DNA of 64,000 nucleotides from an uncultured Oscillibacter sp. (GTDB lineage Bacteria > Bacillota > Clostridia > Oscillospirales > Oscillospiraceae): NCBI GenBank assembly GCA_910585245.1, contig CAJUCO010000001.1, forward strand, positions 1-64,000. Reading direction: 5' to 3'. The position numbers were made by a program, and so were the translations under genes. The notes beneath the pieces are model-generated. The model did not search any database and had not been told where the DNA came from. It saw nothing but the letters and a program-made list of their open reading frames with translations. Below, piece by piece: positions 54,883 to 63,612 of this stretch (its first letter is position 1; every line of letters begins with the position of its first letter).

Positions 54883-55680
54883 TCACTTGATGTTTGCCCC
54901 GAAATAGGCCAATAGATTTAAAAGAGGCTTCCAGAGGTTGGGATGGTGCTCCAGAAGGAACGCCTCCACCTCCGGATGGGTCAGGCCGTCTCCCCAGAGG
55001 AGGATGTGCTTGCCCGCCGCGTCATAGCCCACGGCGGTTTCCCCCACGGCGGCCACGCCTACGGCAATCTTTCCCCCCAGGGCCGCCACGCCTCCGGCGT
55101 ACCAAAGGCCGAGGGCCACGGGACCAAAGGCCAGCAGGCCGATGGCCACCGGCCCCAAGGCCGCCAGGCCGAAGGCCAGAGCGCCCAAGGCGAAAGCCCC
55201 TACACTGAGGGCGCCGATGCTGAAAACACCCACACTGAGGGCCCCCAGCGCCACCACGCCCACCGCGACGTTTCCGATGGCAATGATGCCCCGGGCAGTC
55301 TTCCGGCAGCGCATCATATGGGGATAAAACGACAGGCAGATGGAAACCAGGGGCAGGCCGAAGAGTTTGGTTTGGCTCTCCCAGGTCCAGGCCCGGAAAA
55401 ACCGGGAAATCTCCTCCACCTGTTTCTCCAGCTTCTCCGTGGAGGCGGAGGTTTCCACAGCGGGGCGTTCCGGCTTCTCCAGATGGTCCTTTACCAGATA
55501 GTCCACACTGACGGAGAATAGATCCGACAGAGCAATGAGCTTTGTGAGTTCCGGGATGGCCGTGCCGCTTTCCCATTTGCTGACGGATTGCCGGGTTACT
55601 CCCAGCCGGTCCGCCAGTTGCTCTTGGGACAGGCCCTCCCGGCGGCGCAGGTCCAGCAGCTTTTCTGAAAATGTTTTCAT
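54883..55680 (-). CDS. XRE regulator with a C-terminal pentapeptide-glycine repeat membrane region
   Basis: A 265-residue protein starting at ATG 55680. Residues 5-60 form an XRE HTH (LRRREGLSQEQLADRLG, TRQSVSKWESG). After a linker and a hydrophobic segment (about 105-120), residues 131-196 carry glycine at every fifth position, 14 times without a break (GVVAL, GALSV, GAFAL, GLAAL and so on), making a hydrophobic repeat likely to insert in the membrane or stack. Such proteins are known in Clostridia, but their role is not. A membrane-tethered regulator is the simplest reading. Confidence 0.82.
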   Translation of the reverse strand: MKTFSEKLLDLRRREGLSQEQLADRLGVTRQSVSKWESGTAIPELTKLIALSDLFSVSVDYLVKDHLEKPERPAVETSASTEKLEKQVEEISRFFRAWTWESQTKLFGLPLVSICLSFYPHMMRCRKTARGIIAIGNVAVGVVALGALSVGVFSIGALSVGAFALGALAFGLAALGPVAIGLLAFGPVALGLWYAGGVAALGGKIAVGVAAVGETAVGYDAAGKHILLWGDGLTHPEVEAFLLEHHPNLWKPLLNLLAYFGANIK

Positions 55681-55815
55681 CTTGATCCCTCTCGCTTTCT
55701 CATAAGTTGGCTCCATGCTAGTCTGCCCCGCTGAAAAAAGCAAGAACGCCACAAGTGGAACTTTGTCAACTGCCGGTTGCGGTCGTTGTGCCCCAAGGGT
55801 TTACGGACTTTTCTT

Positions 55816-57234
55816 CTATAGCTGGTCCCGGTTCACTACCTCTGGTGGCCGGTCCAACTGCCAGGGATCATCCATCAGATTGTGGAGGTAACGGATGGCG
55901 GAGGCGTAGTAAAATCCGTCCAAAATCCGCTCGTCGGTGACAAACGTACAGTCCACATATTTCCGCCGGACCACACTGCCGTCTCGCTTTGTCTCGTACA
56001 CCCTGCGCTTCCGGCCAAAGGCGCAAAACACCGGGACATTGCCAAAGTCGTAGAGGTGGTGGTGGATGGGTGGGATGCCCAAGGAGGCCATGGATGTAAT
56101 GAACAGTGAGCCATGAAAAGGAGAAAGCCTTGTCAGACAGCGGGGCAGCAATCCGAAGTAGTCCCCCACTTGAAGCAGGGCCACCAGTCCCCGGAGAAAC
56201 AGTCCGGGGATCAAGTTCAAGGTTTTCGCCAGTTTGTCAAAAGAGGAGTTCAGCGGAGTTTGCTTGACCGTTTGGACCACTTCATCAAAGCGGCGGAAAA
56301 CCGTCTCCGCTGTGTCGGCGGGATCGAAGGAGACCTTGATGACGGTGTCAGGCGAGTCGGTGGTCATTTCTTTTTTGATGGTCATATTAACTTCAATGAC
56401 CCGGTCCCGGGTATAGACCCGCTGGCCGGCGACGAAGCGGTTCAGCCCCGGATACCGGGCACAGGAACGAACATAGGCCGCCAGGATCACATGGAGAATG
56501 CCAAAGCCCTTCCAGCCCGCTTGCCGCTTTTCCGCGATATAGCGCTCCACTGCCGTTACCTCGAACTGATCGGCAATGAAGTTTTGAGCGGTGTTCCGTG
56601 TTTTCATGATAAAGGGAGACACGGCAAAGATGGGGGAGAGGGTCCGGAGGCGCCGCCCGTCGTTGCGGTCGCCAAAGCGGCGAATGAGACTTCCCTCCTC
56701 CACGGGACGCCTCCGCATAGTCAGAGACAACAACAGCAAAGCCGCCATGCAACAAAGGACCGATAGTTCCGGCAACCATTGGTGGAGGGTCCAACCTATT
56801 TTCTGCCGGTCTTCCACCAGAATGTGGTACAGCATAGGCAGACCAAAAAGAGGCCACAAAAATACCTGTGTTCGGATGATTCCCACTACCGTGGCGGTGT
56901 ATAGAACGGCTACCAGAGCATAGAGCAAAAGGCAGAGAACCGTGTGGAGGAAGGAGACAAAGTAGAAGGCCTTCACCGCGAAGAACACACAACCCAGCCA
57001 CACCGGGATAGCGGAACGGTATAGCCGCTCCCGCCCGTCCAGAAAGAGAATCCAGATAAAGCAGAGGTTAGCCCACAGGGGCAGGAGAACTTGAAGGAGG
57101 AAGACGGAAACCGGCATCGCCGGTTCTCCCAGGGCCCAGACAGCGCGAATCAGGCCGGAGCAGGCCATCAGCAGCGCGGACAAGAGCACCAATCCCCGGA
57201 TGGAGGGGAGCCAATACACCGCTCTTTGTTTCAT
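55816..57234 (-). CDS. Membrane protein with degenerate 2-oxoacid dehydrogenase acyltransferase-like domain
   Basis: A 472-residue protein. Residues 1-175 hold about five or six membrane segments. The C-terminal part (about 215-460) resembles the chloramphenicol acetyltransferase/E2 acyltransferase fold: AENFIADQFEVT-like strand, GSLFITSMASLGIPP, HHHLYDFGN and the catalytic region TDERILDGF, where E2 enzymes have DHRxxDG. The catalytic His is thus Glu, so normal acyl transfer is unlikely. A membrane-embedded binding or regulatory role, or a different acyl reaction, is possible. I know of no characterized counterpart. Confidence 0.75.
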   Translation of the reverse strand: MKQRAVYWLPSIRGLVLLSALLMACSGLIRAVWALGEPAMPVSVFLLQVLLPLWANLCFIWILFLDGRERLYRSAIPVWLGCVFFAVKAFYFVSFLHTVLCLLLYALVAVLYTATVVGIIRTQVFLWPLFGLPMLYHILVEDRQKIGWTLHQWLPELSVLCCMAALLLLSLTMRRRPVEEGSLIRRFGDRNDGRRLRTLSPIFAVSPFIMKTRNTAQNFIADQFEVTAVERYIAEKRQAGWKGFGILHVILAAYVRSCARYPGLNRFVAGQRVYTRDRVIEVNMTIKKEMTTDSPDTVIKVSFDPADTAETVFRRFDEVVQTVKQTPLNSSFDKLAKTLNLIPGLFLRGLVALLQVGDYFGLLPRCLTRLSPFHGSLFITSMASLGIPPIHHHLYDFGNVPVFCAFGRKRRVYETKRDGSVVRRKYVDCTFVTDERILDGFYYASAIRYLHNLMDDPWQLDRPPEVVNRDQL

Positions 57235-57624
57235 GGAGTTCCTCCTCTTTCTTGGAAACCGTGCGCCGCCCTCTATAAAAGCGCACCGTTTTGGCTCCGG
57301 TTTGCAGCCCTTTTCCAGCCGCTAAAACAGCCGGGAAGCAGGAGAGAGCATTTTCATAAACATTATACAAAAATTCCCAAGAAAGTCAAGATTTCTCCAT
57401 ATTTTTCCCAAAAAGAAGAAGAAATTATCCGCTTATAAAATTTTGGACGCCCAATTTATAGGCGTTTTGCACAAAAAAGTTTCGGTATGATCCAAAAGAT
57501 CAAAAAAAATTTCGCGGGATTCTGGATTCCGCCCTTGTTTATTTTCGCCGTAAATGTTACACTAAAGACAACGCCCCGGATGGGGATTTGGAAACGCCCT
57601 ATGTTTTATAAGGAGGATGTCTTT
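57235..57624. other. Gene-free divergent promoter region
   Basis: A 390-bp gap. On the minus strand TTGACT (57384-57389) and TATAAT (57362-57367), 16 bp apart, serve the membrane protein. On the plus strand TTGTTT (57535-57540) and TACACT (57558-57563), 17 bp apart, serve gdhA. A small hairpin GACGCC/GGCGT lies near 57445-57465. No gene is seen. Confidence 0.6.
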
Positions 57625-58974
57625 ATGAACGCCTATCTTTCCAGTGTAATCGAATATGTGAGAACCCGGCACGCCAATGAACCGGAGTTCGTCCAGACGG
57701 TGGAAGAGGTTCTATCTTCCCTGGAGCCCGTCATCGAGAAGCACCCTGAATATGAAAAGGCTGATTTGCTGACCCGCATGGTGGAGCCGGAGCGGATGTT
57801 TACTTTCCGGGTTTGCTGGATGGCGGACGACGGTACATGGCACACCAATATCGGTTACCGCTGCCAGTTTAACGGGGCTATTGGACCCTACAAGGGGGGC
57901 CTGCGGTTCCAGAAAAATGTGTATCCCGGCATTATCAAGTTTTTGGGCTTTGAGCAGGTTTTCAAAAACAGCCTCACCGGATTGCCCATCGGCGGAGGTA
58001 AGGGCGGCAGCGACTTTGATCCCTCCGGGAAATCTGACGCGGAGATCATGCGCTTTTGCCAGAGTTTCATGCAGGCGCTGTACCGCTATATTGGGCCCGA
58101 CGTGGATGTGCCCGCCGGAGACATGGGCGTGGGAGCCAAGGAAATCGGCTATATGTACGGCGAGTACCGGCGGCTGAAGGGCGCTTTTGAAAACGGCGTC
58201 ATGACCGGCAAGGGCTTCAGCTACGGCGGTTCTCTCATCCGGCCGGAGGCCACGGGCTTTGGCGCGGTGTATTATTTGGAAAACGTCCTCAAACACGAGG
58301 GCGAGACGCTGGCGGGAAAGACCATCGCCTGCGCGGGCTTTGGCAATGTGACCTGGGGCATTTGCAAGAAGGCCACGGAACTGGGGGCCAAGGTGGTGAC
58401 CCTTTCCGGCCCGGACGGCTATATCTACGATCCCGACGGCGTGGCCACGGCGGAAAAAATCGACTATCTGGTGGAGATGCGCAACAGCGGACGAAATCAG
58501 GTGAAGGATTACGCGGACAAGTTTGGCGTGGAGTTCCATGCCGGAGAAAAGCCCTGGGGCGTAAAGGTAGACGTGGCAATGCCCTCTGCCATGCAGAACG
58601 ACGTGCACATGGAGCAGGCGAAACAAATTGCCGCCAATGGAGTGAAATACTACATTGAAGTGGCGAATATGCCCACCACCAACGATGCGCTGAAATTCCT
58701 GATGGAGCAACCCGGCGTGATCGTGGCGCCTTCCAAAGCCGTCAACGCCGGCGGCGTGGCGACATCCGCTTTGGAGATGGCCCAGAACAGCGAGCGACTG
58801 GTTTGGACCGAGGAAGAGGTGGATAAGCAGCTCCACCAGATCATGGACACCATTTACAATATGAGCGTAGAGGCCTCTGAAATGTACGGCCTGGGATACA
58901 ACCTGGTGGCTGGCGCCAACATCGCAGGATTCCAGAGAGTTGCCGACGCCATGATGGCCCAGGGCGTGTTCTAA
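57625..58974 (+). CDS. gdhA: Glutamate dehydrogenase (NADP-type, hexameric)
   Basis: A 449-residue enzyme starting at ATG 57625 behind AAGGAGG. The substrate lysine motif PIGGGKGGSDFDP, the catalytic GDMGVGAKEIGYMYG, and the Rossmann AGFGNVTWG are present, with the C-terminal NLVAGANIAGFQRVADAMM typical of family I GDH. It interconverts glutamate with 2-oxoglutarate and ammonium. It has its own promoter and terminator. Confidence 0.96.
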   Translation: MNAYLSSVIEYVRTRHANEPEFVQTVEEVLSSLEPVIEKHPEYEKADLLTRMVEPERMFTFRVCWMADDGTWHTNIGYRCQFNGAIGPYKGGLRFQKNVYPGIIKFLGFEQVFKNSLTGLPIGGGKGGSDFDPSGKSDAEIMRFCQSFMQALYRYIGPDVDVPAGDMGVGAKEIGYMYGEYRRLKGAFENGVMTGKGFSYGGSLIRPEATGFGAVYYLENVLKHEGETLAGKTIACAGFGNVTWGICKKATELGAKVVTLSGPDGYIYDPDGVATAEKIDYLVEMRNSGRNQVKDYADKFGVEFHAGEKPWGVKVDVAMPSAMQNDVHMEQAKQIAANGVKYYIEVANMPTTNDALKFLMEQPGVIVAPSKAVNAGGVATSALEMAQNSERLVWTEEEVDKQLHQIMDTIYNMSVEASEMYGLGYNLVAGANIAGFQRVADAMMAQGVF

Positions 58975-59010
58975 ATTGAAAAGCCAGGGAGCATACAGGT
59001 CATGGAAGGC

Positions 59011-59058
59011 GTTCCAGAGCCAGAAGCAGAGGGGAGCACCTGAGAGTCTGGAACTTTT
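59011..59058 (+). terminator. gdhA terminator
   Basis: GTTCCAGA (59011-59018) pairs with TCTGGAAC (59047-59054) across a long loop and is followed by TTTTAT. The long loop makes it weaker than the next hairpin. Confidence 0.5.
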
Positions 59059-59129
59059 ATAGAGGGGAGCCGTCAAAGCAAAACGAAGAGCCTACCTCAA
59101 AATTCGACATTTTGAGAATCCCCTGAGAA

Positions 59130-59165
59130 AACCAGCCGGTTGGCAATGCTCCAACCGGCTGGTTT
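59130..59165. terminator. Bidirectional terminator between gdhA and ruvX
   Basis: AACCAGCCGGTTGG pairs with CCAACCGGCTGGTT, with T-runs on both strands. Confidence 0.8.
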
Positions 59166-59588
59166 CTATTTGCTTTGCGTTTTTTTGTAGGTGAGATAAC
59201 CCTCTAAAATCAAAGATGCCGCCACTGCATCCACCGTCTTTTTTCGCTGCCTTCCATTTTTTCCGGCGTTAAAAAGTATCCGGTGGGCGTCAACGGTGGT
59301 GCGGCGCTCGTCCCAAAGGATCACAGGCAAACCGCTGGAGGCTCGTAACAGCTCCGCCAGGGCCTCTGCCTTTTCGGCCCTGGGGCCCAGAGTGCCGTCC
59401 ATGTTCCGGGGATGGCCTAAAACCAGTTCCTCCGCGCCGTGTTCCCGAGCCAGGGCGGTAATCTGCTCCACCACGACCTCCGGCCGGTAGGCGGTAATGG
59501 TAGTGGTGAAGCCGGCGAGAAATCCGGTGGGATCGGAAATAGCGACGCCGGTGTGGGCGTCTCCATAGTCAATGGCCAGAATGCGCAT
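59166..59588 (-). CDS. ruvX: Putative Holliday junction resolvase RuvX/YqgF
   Basis: A 140-residue RNase H-like protein. MRILAIDYGDAHTGVAISD (first Asp), LGHPRNMDGTLG, and WDERRTTVDAHR plus DAVAAALI-like C-terminal Asp are the family motifs. YqgF/RuvX proteins act on Holliday junctions or in 16S rRNA 5'-end processing. Confidence 0.93.
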   Translation of the reverse strand: MRILAIDYGDAHTGVAISDPTGFLAGFTTTITAYRPEVVVEQITALAREHGAEELVLGHPRNMDGTLGPRAEKAEALAELLRASSGLPVILWDERRTTVDAHRILFNAGKNGRQRKKTVDAVAASLILEGYLTYKKTQSK

Positions 59589-59637
59589 GGGGGACCTCGC
59601 TTTCCGCGGCGGGGCCGCTATTGTTCAAGGGGGAGAA

Positions 59638-59671
59638 GAAAAAGAGGCCGTGGCAAGTCGCCACGGCCTCT
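59638..59671 (-). terminator. rplL terminator
   Basis: GAGGCCGTGGC pairs with GCCACGGCCTC, followed on the minus strand by TTTTTCTTC. Confidence 0.8.
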
Positions 59672-59694
59672 TTCGTGAATTTGCGAAGAGCAGA

Positions 59695-60066
59695 TTACTT
59701 CAGCTCGACCTTGCCGCCAACTTCCTCGATCTGCTTCTTGAGAGCCTCGGCGTCGTCCTTGGAAACGCCTTCTTTGATGGTGGCGGGAGCGCCTTCCACA
59801 GTGGCCTTGGCCTCAGCCAGACCCTGGCCGGTGATCTCGCGGACAACCTTGATGACCTTGATCTTGGCGGCGGCATCGAAGCCGGTCAGGACCACGTCAA
59901 AGTCGGTCTTTTCCTCGGCGGCGGGAGCGGCGCCACCAGCAGCAGGGGCCGCCATGGCGGCGGCGGAAACGCCAAACTCTTCTTCCAGGGCGTGGACGAG
60001 CTCGCTGAGCTCCAGAACGGTCAAGCCTTTGATCTCTTCGATCATGGCGGTAACTTTCTCAGACAT
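59695..60066 (-). CDS. rplL: Ribosomal protein L7/L12
   Basis: A 123-residue L12 with the N-terminal dimerization region (IEEIKGLTVLELSELVHALE), an Ala-rich hinge and the C-terminal EKTDFDVVL...KIKVIKVVREITGQGLAEAK domain. It follows rplJ by 49 bp and is last in this transcript. Confidence 0.97.
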   Translation of the reverse strand: MSEKVTAMIEEIKGLTVLELSELVHALEEEFGVSAAAMAAPAAGGAAPAAEEKTDFDVVLTGFDAAAKIKVIKVVREITGQGLAEAKATVEGAPATIKEGVSKDDAEALKKQIEEVGGKVELK

Positions 60067-60115
60067 TGTATGAAACCTCCTGATAGTAAATTTTTATAGT
60101 AGGGTAGAGGGCCGC

Positions 60116-60649
60116 TTACTCGGCGGCAGGAGCTTCTTCGGTGGCCTCGGCGGGCGCACCCTGTTTCTCGGCAATCTGCTTGAGGACCACGGCAAGGCCC
60201 GTGATAGGAGCCAGCATGGTGCCCAGAACCTGAGCCTGGAGAACGGGCAAGGCGGGAATAGAGGCCAGAGACTTGATGGTTTCCAGGTCCACAGGCTTGC
60301 CGTCCATGAAACCGCCCTTGATTTCGAACTTTTCGTTCAACTTCTTGGCATAGTCGTTCATGATCCGGGCGGGGGCCACAGGATCGTCGCAAAGAGCCAG
60401 AGAAGTGGTGCCGTTCAGCAGATCGTTCAGATCGCTCAGTCCGGTGTTGTTAAAGGCAAAGCGAAGCAGCGTGTTTTTGACAACCTTGTAATCCACCGCG
60501 TTTTCACGGCACTCGCGGCGCAGGGCGGTGTCTTCCTCGACAGTGATTCCCTTGTAGTCAACGATGACGCCGGCAGTGGCGTTTTGGATTTTTTCGCTCA
60601 GCTGAGCAACGACGGCCTGCTTTTCGGACAAGACTTTCGCATTAGGCAT
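60116..60649 (-). CDS. rplJ: Ribosomal protein L10
   Basis: A 177-residue L10 with GIVDYKGITV-type N-terminal fold, YKVVKNTLLRFA, and the C-terminal Ala-rich tail that binds L12. The L10-leader RNA upstream gives autoregulation by the L10-L12 complex. Confidence 0.96.
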   Translation of the reverse strand: MPNAKVLSEKQAVVAQLSEKIQNATAGVIVDYKGITVEEDTALRRECRENAVDYKVVKNTLLRFAFNNTGLSDLNDLLNGTTSLALCDDPVAPARIMNDYAKKLNEKFEIKGGFMDGKPVDLETIKSLASIPALPVLQAQVLGTMLAPITGLAVVLKQIAEKQGAPAEATEEAPAAE

Positions 60650-60798
60650 GGTTTTTCACCTCCATGAGAATGAGAATAGGCGTTCTAAAAAAGGAACGTC
60701 CTTGGGTCCAAAAAGACACACAAGGACGCAAAGCAAATCACATTTGCCGCCCTCGGCAGGATTTACGGGCGGAACCCACCTGCTGTCTTTGGAACGCA
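60650..60798 (-). ncRNA. Ribosomal protein L10 leader
   Basis: The minus-strand leader of rplJ has the L10-leader pattern with GACAGCAGGTG and CCTGCCGAGG pairing, after which L10-L12 can bind. It ends in an intrinsic terminator: CGTCCTTG (60721-60728) pairs with CAAGGACG (60697-60704), then TTCCTTTTTT. This suggests attenuation by L10-L12 binding. Confidence 0.8.
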
Positions 60799-60804
60799 AC
60801 TAGT

Positions 60805-60833
60805 ATTATATACAGGACCTTCCAAAAAGTCAA
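60805..60833 (-). promoter_or_regulatory. rplJ-rplL promoter
   Basis: TTGACT (60828-60833) and TATAAT (60805-60810) are 17 bp apart on the minus strand, giving rplJL a promoter of its own. Confidence 0.8.
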
Positions 60834-61003
60834 GCCCTGATATTCATTTTTATGCGGTTTTCGGGAAATATTTCTCAGCTCATCCCCAAAGACGCTGGAG
60901 AAGGAAGGAGATCACAAGCTCCCATTTTCCGCCGGAGGGGAGAAAATGGAATTTGTTTTCGTAACGACACACGTCATGAAAATTCCCCAGCTGCTGGGAA
61001 ATC

Positions 61004-61032
61004 AAAGGGGGGACACAAGTCCCCCCCCTTTA
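61004..61032 (-). terminator. rplA terminator
   Basis: AAAGGGGGGAC pairs with GTCCCCCCCTTT on the minus strand behind rplA. The 170 bp to the rplJ promoter otherwise show no gene. Confidence 0.65.
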
Positions 61033-61042
61033 AAAACTGGTC

Positions 61043-61735
61043 TCAGACCAGCTTTGCGGTATTCATCCGTACGCCGGGGCCCATGGTGGCGGCGGCGACA
61101 CAGCTGCGGATATACTGACCCTTGGCAGCGGCGGGTTTCGCCTTTACAATGGCGCCCATCAAGGTATTGTAGTTCTCCGCCAGCTTTTCGGGGCCGAAGG
61201 AGACCTTGCCGATGGGGCAGTGGATGATGTTGGTTTTGTCCAGACGGTATTCGATCTTACCGGCTTTCACTTCCGTAACGGCCTTGGCCACGTCGGGGGT
61301 CACGGTGCCTGCCTTGGGGGAGGGCATCAGGCCCTTGGGACCCAGCACCTTACCGAGACGGCCCACCACGCCCATCATATCAGGGCTGGCGACCACCACG
61401 TCAAAATCAAACCAGTTTTCTTTTTGAATCTTCTCAACCAGATCCATCTCGCCCACGTAGTCCGCGCCGGCAGCCTTGGCGGCCTCGGCCTTGTCGCCCT
61501 TAGCGAAGACCAGCACACGGACAGTCTTGCCGGTGCCATGGGGCAAGACGATGGCGCCGCGGACCTGTTGGTCGGCGTGCCGGGAGTCCACGCCCAGCTT
61601 TACATGAAGTTCAACGGTCTCGTCAAACTTGGCGGTAGCGGTTTTGCAGACCAGTGCCAAACCCTCGGCGGGCTCGTATTGGGTGTTCTTGTCAATCTGC
61701 TTGGCACTGTCCTGATATTTTTTGCCTCTAAACAC
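61043..61735 (-). CDS. rplA: Ribosomal protein L1
   Basis: A 230-residue L1. The GTG start at 61735 is preferred for the GAGGAGGAA site. RGKKYQDSAKQIDK and LGPKGLMPSPKAGTVT are family motifs. It follows rplK in the standard order. Confidence 0.96.
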   Translation of the reverse strand: MFRGKKYQDSAKQIDKNTQYEPAEGLALVCKTATAKFDETVELHVKLGVDSRHADQQVRGAIVLPHGTGKTVRVLVFAKGDKAEAAKAAGADYVGEMDLVEKIQKENWFDFDVVVASPDMMGVVGRLGKVLGPKGLMPSPKAGTVTPDVAKAVTEVKAGKIEYRLDKTNIIHCPIGKVSFGPEKLAENYNTLMGAIVKAKPAAAKGQYIRSCVAAATMGPGVRMNTAKLV

Positions 61736-61818
61736 TGTTACTTCCTCCTCATAGTGGTTCTCGGAACGGAATCCTCCCACTGTATGGAGCGGCAATCCGG
61801 CCGCTCGTATCGTATTGG

Positions 61819-62244
61819 TCAGTCGCCGACGATGACGCCCATGGACCGGCAAGTCCCGGCGATCATGCTCATGGCGGACTCCAGGTTGGCGGCGTTTAAG
61901 TCCCGCATCTTGATCTCGGCGATTTTTTGGATGCTGGCCTTGGAGATGGTGGCCACCTTGGTTTTGTTGGGAACGCCGGAGCCGGATTCAATGTTGCACT
62001 CCTTTTTAATCAGCACCGCCGCCGGGGGCGTCTTGGTGATGAAGGAGAAGGAGCGATCCGCGTACACGGTGATGACAACGGGAATGATCATGCCCGCGTC
62101 GTTTTTGGTACGCTCGTTAAATTCTTTGGTGAAGGCGGCGATATTCACACCGTGCTGGCCCAGAGCAGGGCCGACGGGAGGAGCGGGCGTAGCCTTGCCC
62201 GCGGGGATTTGCAGCTTTACATAACCAGTGATTTTCTGTGCCAT
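61819..62244 (-). CDS. rplK: Ribosomal protein L11
   Basis: A 141-residue L11 starting at ATG 62244 behind TAGGAGG. KLQIPAGKATPAPPVGPALG and GTCRSMGVIV are the family motifs. Confidence 0.97.
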   Translation of the reverse strand: MAQKITGYVKLQIPAGKATPAPPVGPALGQHGVNIAAFTKEFNERTKNDAGMIIPVVITVYADRSFSFITKTPPAAVLIKKECNIESGSGVPNKTKVATISKASIQKIAEIKMRDLNAANLESAMSMIAGTCRSMGVIVGD

Positions 62245-62362
62245 GGAGCGGCACCTCCTACGATTAAAAATGTGGTTTGGCGGGACGGTTTCTCCCGCCC
62301 CTCCCACCTGCGCACAAACGCGCGGCTCAAACTCTGTACAGGGCGGTTGCGCGTACAGGGTT

Positions 62363-62887
62363 TCAATTCAGAACTTCCACCTGATCCAGTTCCAGGTCCA
62401 CCGGGGTCTCCCGGCCAAACATGGAAACCATGACGCTGACACGGTTTTTCTCCGGCTCGATTTCCTCCACCACGCCGGTGAAGCTGGCCAGCGGGCCGTC
62501 CAAGATCCGCACATGGTCGCCCAAGCCGTACTTGACGACAATCTCGTGCTTCTCCATACCCATGGCCAGGACCTCTTCCTCCGTCAGGGGAATGGCCTTG
62601 TTGGCTGTGCCCACGAAGCCGGTGACGCCCCGGACATTCCGCACCAGGTGCCAGGTTTCGTCGGTCATGATCATTTTGATAAGCACGTAACCGGGAAAGA
62701 CCTTCCGGGCCACTTCCTTGGAAGCGCCGCTCTCGGTGATCTCCGTCACGTTTTCCATGGGAATCTCAATCCGGAGGATCATGTCTTCCATGTTACGCCC
62801 GGTTACAAACTTTTCAATACTGGTCTTGACGGCGTTCTCATAGCCGGAGTAGGTATGGACAACATACCATTTTGCGCTGTCTGCCAT
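62363..62887 (-). CDS. nusG: Transcription antitermination factor NusG
   Basis: A 174-residue NusG with the NGN domain (WYVVHTYSGYENAVKTSIEK) and C-terminal KOW motif (GDHVRILDGPLASFTGVVEE). It is encoded downstream of secE as usual. Confidence 0.96.
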   Translation of the reverse strand: MADSAKWYVVHTYSGYENAVKTSIEKFVTGRNMEDMILRIEIPMENVTEITESGASKEVARKVFPGYVLIKMIMTDETWHLVRNVRGVTGFVGTANKAIPLTEEEVLAMGMEKHEIVVKYGLGDHVRILDGPLASFTGVVEEIEPEKNRVSVMVSMFGRETPVDLELDQVEVLN

Positions 62888-62897
62888 CTTCCGTTCC

Positions 62898-63107
62898 TCA
62901 GGCGCCGAAGACGCTCAGGATCATCTGAACCAGGGAGACAGACAAAAAGTCGAACACCCAGATAAACGCGCCGATGGTGGCGGAGCACAACAGCACTGTG
63001 CCCGTGTTTTTTATAACCGTCTGCTTGTTGGGCCAAACGACTTTCTTCAGCTCGCTTTTCATCTCGCGGAACCAGAGGCCGCGATCCTTCTTTTTCGCTT
63101 CTGCCAT
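62898..63107 (-). CDS. secE: Preprotein translocase subunit SecE
   Basis: A 69-residue SecE with one membrane segment (about 38-60) and the conserved FREMKSELKKVVWPNKQT helix. The ATG at 63107 is the start; an upstream TTG at 63131 is possible but less likely. Confidence 0.92.
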   Translation of the reverse strand: MAEAKKKDRGLWFREMKSELKKVVWPNKQTVIKNTGTVLLCSATIGAFIWVFDFLSVSLVQMILSVFGA

Positions 63108-63131
63108 TCTTTTAATACGCCCTTTCCTCAA

Positions 63132-63281
63132 TTATTTGGTTTCGCTGTGGAGCGTGTGCTTCCGGCAGAAACGGCAATACTTGTTCAGCTCCAGCTTGTC
63201 CGGAGTGTTTTTCTTGTTTTTCATGGTATTGTAGTTTCTTTGCTTGCACTCGTTGCATCTTAAGGTCACTTTGACTCGCAT
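63132..63281 (-). CDS. rpmG: Ribosomal protein L33
   Basis: A 49-residue L33 with zinc-binding CNECKQRNY and CRFCRKHTLH, so the Cys+ (zinc) form. It starts behind AAGGAGGTG and leads the secE-nusG-rplK-rplA transcript. Confidence 0.96.
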   Translation of the reverse strand: MRVKVTLRCNECKQRNYNTMKNKKNTPDKLELNKYCRFCRKHTLHSETK

Positions 63282-63409
63282 TGTTCGGCACCTCCTTATA
63301 TTCGCCTTCCTCCGGGGAAGGCCGTTTGCCTCCCTGCCGGGACCTGTCCGCCGTGGCTTGAAAAGCGAAAAAGCGCACAACAAAAAAGCCCCGCTCACAG
63401 GTAACACCG

Positions 63410-63438
63410 AGTATAGCACACGTTTTCGTTAGGGTCAA
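63410..63438 (-). promoter_or_regulatory. rpmG-secE-nusG-rplKA promoter
   Basis: TTGACC (63433-63438) and TATACT (63410-63415) are 17 bp apart. The leader has a GCCTTCC/GGAAGGC hairpin just before the rpmG ribosome site. Confidence 0.75.
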
Positions 63439-63612
63439 CACTTTTTTGCGAAAATATTCCTGTAGAACCGAAGCTCTTCCGGTTGGAAAGGGGACACACG
63501 TTACCGGATTGTAAAAAAGTGTAACCGTTTTGAGATTACGGAAGAGTAGGGAGGACCGTATACTGCTGATATTATAGGCTGATATTGTGAATTAAGAAAG
63601 GAATGCAGGATT

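Noticed and set aside
55127..55270. GC-rich repeat in the XRE gene read as a tandem DNA repeat or CRISPR
   Set aside because: It is the coding trace of the glycine pentad repeat; units vary at the nucleotide level.
57712..59076. 454-codon minus-strand frame over gdhA
   Set aside because: It is antisense to a clear glutamate dehydrogenase.
60946..61227. 93-codon plus-strand frame behind GGAGGGGAG
   Set aside because: It runs antisense into rplA and has no recognisable motif.
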